From Paracoccaceae bacterium (GTDB taxonomy: Bacteria; Pseudomonadota; Alphaproteobacteria; Rhodobacterales; Rhodobacteraceae), in NCBI GenBank assembly GCA_007119835.1, contig SKOX01000428.1, positions 1-8,168 on the forward strand: a DNA stretch of 8,168 nucleotides. The letters are read 5' to 3'. The notes below the pieces were generated by a model. It was not told the DNA's origin. It ran no database searches and saw nothing but the letters and a program-made list of their open reading frames with translations. Positions 6,368 through 8,168 of this stretch are shown piece after piece (position 1 is the first letter of the stretch; the number at the start of each line of letters is the position of its first letter). A program made the position numbers and the translations under genes.

Positions 6368-7447
6368 CTATTCCGTCAGGCGCGGGCCAAGCGCGCGCGG
6401 CGCGTCGTCGAAGAGCTCGTCGAGGTCGAGGGTCGAGCCCTCGCCGATCCGGTCGAAGTTCCTGTCGAGCCAGTCGTCGGCCCAGCGGCGACCCTTGTCG
6501 AAGAGAAGCTGGAGGTAGCCCCATTCGGCGTTCATCTTGCTTGAGGCCGACAGGTCGTTGACCTCCTGGTCGACGTGGATGAGGTGGAGGTAGGTCCGGC
6601 CCGTCACGCCGAGGTCGATGCCCTTCGCCTCGATCACCTCCTGCATGAGCTTGATCGCGCGCAACTCCTTCACGAGGGCGCCGTTGAAGCTGATCTCGTT
6701 GATCCGGTTGATGATCTCGCGCGCGCTGCGCGGCGGCCGGTGCCGGATAACCGGATTGATCTGCACGATCAAGATGTCGGCGCTGCGCTCGCTCTGGACG
6801 AGAGGCTGCAGCGCCGGGTTGCCGCTGTAGCCGCCGTCCCAGTATTCCTCGCCGTCGATGTCGACCGCGGGGTAGATCTGGGGCAGACAGGCCGACGCCA
6901 TGACGGCATCGGAGGTGACCTCCGTCCCGGAGAAGATGCGGGCACGACCGCTGCGCACGTTGGTCGCGGTGACATGGACCGAGACGTCGCTGCGGCACAC
7001 GGTGTCGAAGTCGACGCAGTCCTCGAGGATGTCGCGCAGCGGATTCAGGCCGAGCGGGTTGATGTCGTAGGGCGAGAAGAACCGGCTCAGGCTCTCCGCC
7101 CAGAGATAGCCAGGCGAGTAGTCGAGCGTGAAGCGCCCGATCAGCCGGTCGAGCGGCGTCCGCTGGATCGGCGAGAACCGGGCGGCGTCGCTGGTTGCGC
7201 GCCAGAAGCGTTCCAGCGCCCTGCGCGCCTCGGCCGGACCGCCGCGGCCGTGGCCATCGGCGAGGACGACCGCGTTCATCGCGCCGGCGCTGGTGCCGCT
7301 GATCTCGGCGATAACGAGGCGCGGATCCTCGAGCAGCCGGTCGAGCACGCCCCAGGTCAGCGCGCCGTGCGAGCCGCCGCCCTGCAGCGCAAGATTGATC
7401 GACTTCGGCCTGGCGAGCGGCGGAGACGCCTTCTGGATCCTGGTCAT
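6368..7447 (-). CDS. Patatin-like phospholipase family protein
   Basis: A 359-residue serine hydrolase that would cleave acyl esters of phospholipids or similar lipids using a Ser-Asp dyad. The oxyanion loop is QGGGSHG (G23-G25, G28), the nucleophile is S53 in GTSAG, and the catalytic Asp is D204 in DGGYSGNP. Between them, LNPLRDILEDCVDFDTV and VTATNVRSGRARIFSG, followed by VMASACLPQIYPAVDIDGEE, are typical of a cytosolic alphaproteobacterial patatin group. After the dyad, QINPV, INRINEISFNGALVKELRAI and SSKMNAEWGYL also fit it. There is no signal peptide from the ATG at 7447 (MTRIQKASPPLARPKSINLA), which I chose because family similarity begins at KSINLALQGGG. The ribosome-binding site is weak (AGG about nine bases upstream). 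The frame happens to stay open far upstream, to about 7843. It is on the opposite strand to the sulfatase group and convergent with the transporter. Relatives are, as I recall, often near 3-hydroxybutyrate dehydrogenase genes, not visible here. Confidence 0.93.
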   Translation of the reverse strand: MTRIQKASPPLARPKSINLALQGGGSHGALTWGVLDRLLEDPRLVIAEISGTSAGAMNAVVLADGHGRGGPAEARRALERFWRATSDAARFSPIQRTPLDRLIGRFTLDYSPGYLWAESLSRFFSPYDINPLGLNPLRDILEDCVDFDTVCRSDVSVHVTATNVRSGRARIFSGTEVTSDAVMASACLPQIYPAVDIDGEEYWDGGYSGNPALQPLVQSERSADILIVQINPVIRHRPPRSAREIINRINEISFNGALVKELRAIKLMQEVIEAKGIDLGVTGRTYLHLIHVDQEVNDLSASSKMNAEWGYLQLLFDKGRRWADDWLDRNFDRIGEGSTLDLDELFDDAPRALGPRLTE

Positions 7448-7836
7448 GGCAGCGAACCTATGCTGCGCTGCAGCAATGCGCAACCCCGCGCCTTGGCGGC
7501 TGAGTGAACCGGCAGCGCGATCGGATCCTGATCGGGAGCCGGTACAGCGCCCCGCGGCTTGATCTTTGCGGCAGGTGAGCCTCCGCACGCGCTCGAATGC
7601 GGGATCAAGATGCTCCATGGCGGCCGCAAGCACCGCCTCATCGAACGAAGGCGGCGCGAGATCGCTCCCGACCGCTGCATTCTCTCCCAGATGGCCGCTA
7701 CCCCAGGCGTTGATGTGCTGCCTCGCGTGCGCGCCGGAAGAGGCGGCGCCCCAGCACTCAGCCGCACCCGGCAAAACCAGGAAAATGAGGAAGGTTCCGA
7801 CGATCAGCGACGCCTGCAGCGCCGCCGCAGCGGCAT
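7448..7836 (-). other. Stretch upstream of patatin; possible broken secreted-protein gene
   Basis: About 400 bases lie between the patatin ATG and the YihY remnant, with no firm gene. On the minus strand an ATG at 7836, with GAGG shortly before it, starts MPLRRR and stops after ten codons. In the frame one base over, the sequence reads LQASLIVGTFLIFLVLPG followed by AAECWG, a convincing hydrophobic signal or membrane segment. It continues as a mostly polar, G/C-ending frame through DLAPPSFDEAVLAAAMEHLD. One frameshift near the start would join these into a small exported protein. The frame then runs into the patatin gene without a stop, which in GC-rich DNA may be chance. I recognise no family. 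Confidence 0.25.
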
Positions 7837-7850
7837 CGCCACCTCACGCC

Positions 7851-8078
7851 TCAAACCCCTTCGCGACGGTCGAGGGCGGCCTTGCTGGCACCATTGCCGG
7901 CCTTCGGGTGGCGGACGGCCTCGATCTGCGCGTCCAGTTCCGCGCCGATCATGACCACGAACGCGCTGATGAACATCCAGGTCATCAGAACGATCGGCGC
8001 CGTTACCGACCCATAGTAGGGCTCCCAGTCGCCGGCGCGGTTAATGTTGAGCTGGTCCCCGTTTCCCTGGACATCCAT
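7851..8078 (-). pseudogene. C-terminal remnant of a YihY/UPF0761 membrane protein
   Basis: The minus-strand frame contains YYGSVTAPIVLMTWMFISAF followed by VVMIGAELDAQIEAVRHP. This matches the last membrane segment and end of the YihY/UPF0761 family (often mislabelled ribonuclease BN), where the usual form is TYGSLGAVI...W...SAFVVLLGAELNAEIE. The family has about 280-330 residues and six membrane segments; only the last one or two are here. The frame stays open upstream to the window edge. However, residues before LNINRAGDWEPYYG (for example RSFFAGACRKHPFSVVLRQ) do not look like the membrane segments expected there, nor do the other two frames. So the break lies near 8040-8080, inside the window. 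The ATG at 8078 has no good ribosome-binding site. The C-terminal tail (GNGASKAALDRREGV) ends at TGA 7853-7851. Confidence 0.7.
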
Positions 8079-8168
8079 TTGTCGAAGGACGACCGAGAAT
8101 GGATGCTTCCGACATGCCCCAGCGAAGAACGAACGGACGGATTGCCGTTGATGATGCGCCTGTGGGCA

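Noticed and set aside
6575..7507. 310-codon plus-strand frame opposite the patatin gene
   Set aside because: It is antisense to a gene with complete catalytic motifs; composition is biased and no domain is recognisable.

Overview
The window is GC-rich (strongly G/C-ending codons, alanine/arginine-rich proteins). Its gene families (alkyl sulfatase, DUF1254/DUF1214 protein, BASS transporter, patatin, YihY) point to a proteobacterium, most likely an alphaproteobacterium. This placement is an impression from composition and protein style, not a measured result.

Layout. A perfect 20-base inverted repeat (4-60) sits against a 5'-truncated outer-membrane beta-barrel gene (59-643). A long, intact, Tat-exported SDS-type alkyl sulfatase follows (670-2781). 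Then comes a DUF1254/DUF1214 gene broken by several frameshifts, an amber codon and an apparent internal deletion (2823-3595). Next is an intact MetA-pathway-type outer-membrane channel (3626-4447). A poorly coding stretch of about 490 bases (4448-4935) holds an unidentified coding-like scrap. It runs into the isolated C-terminal end of a FadD-type acyl-CoA ligase (about 4909-5250) whose catalytic lysine position is Asn. An intact BASS-family (bile acid:sodium symporter-like) transporter follows (5253-6137). All of these read on the plus strand. The right third reads on the minus strand: an intact patatin-like phospholipase (7447-6368), an uncertain stretch with a possible broken secreted-protein gene (7448-7836), and the C-terminal remnant of a YihY/UPF0761 membrane protein (8078-7851).

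How the genes may work together. The plus-strand block reads like the remains of a pathway for amphipathic sulfate esters. Outer-membrane barrels would admit substrate and the exported sulfatase would release the alcohol in the periplasm. A BASS carrier could move an amphipathic anion inward, and a FadD ligase would activate the fatty acid made from the alcohol. This linkage is inference from family functions and gene order. The striking property of the window is the alternation of fully intact genes with fragments or frameshifted genes (barrel, DUF1254/1214, FadD, YihY). It looks like an eroding or recombined accessory region. Intact reading frames of 703, 359, 294 and 273 residues argue against generally poor sequence quality. 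I do not see a CRISPR array, tRNA, rRNA, transposase or integrase.
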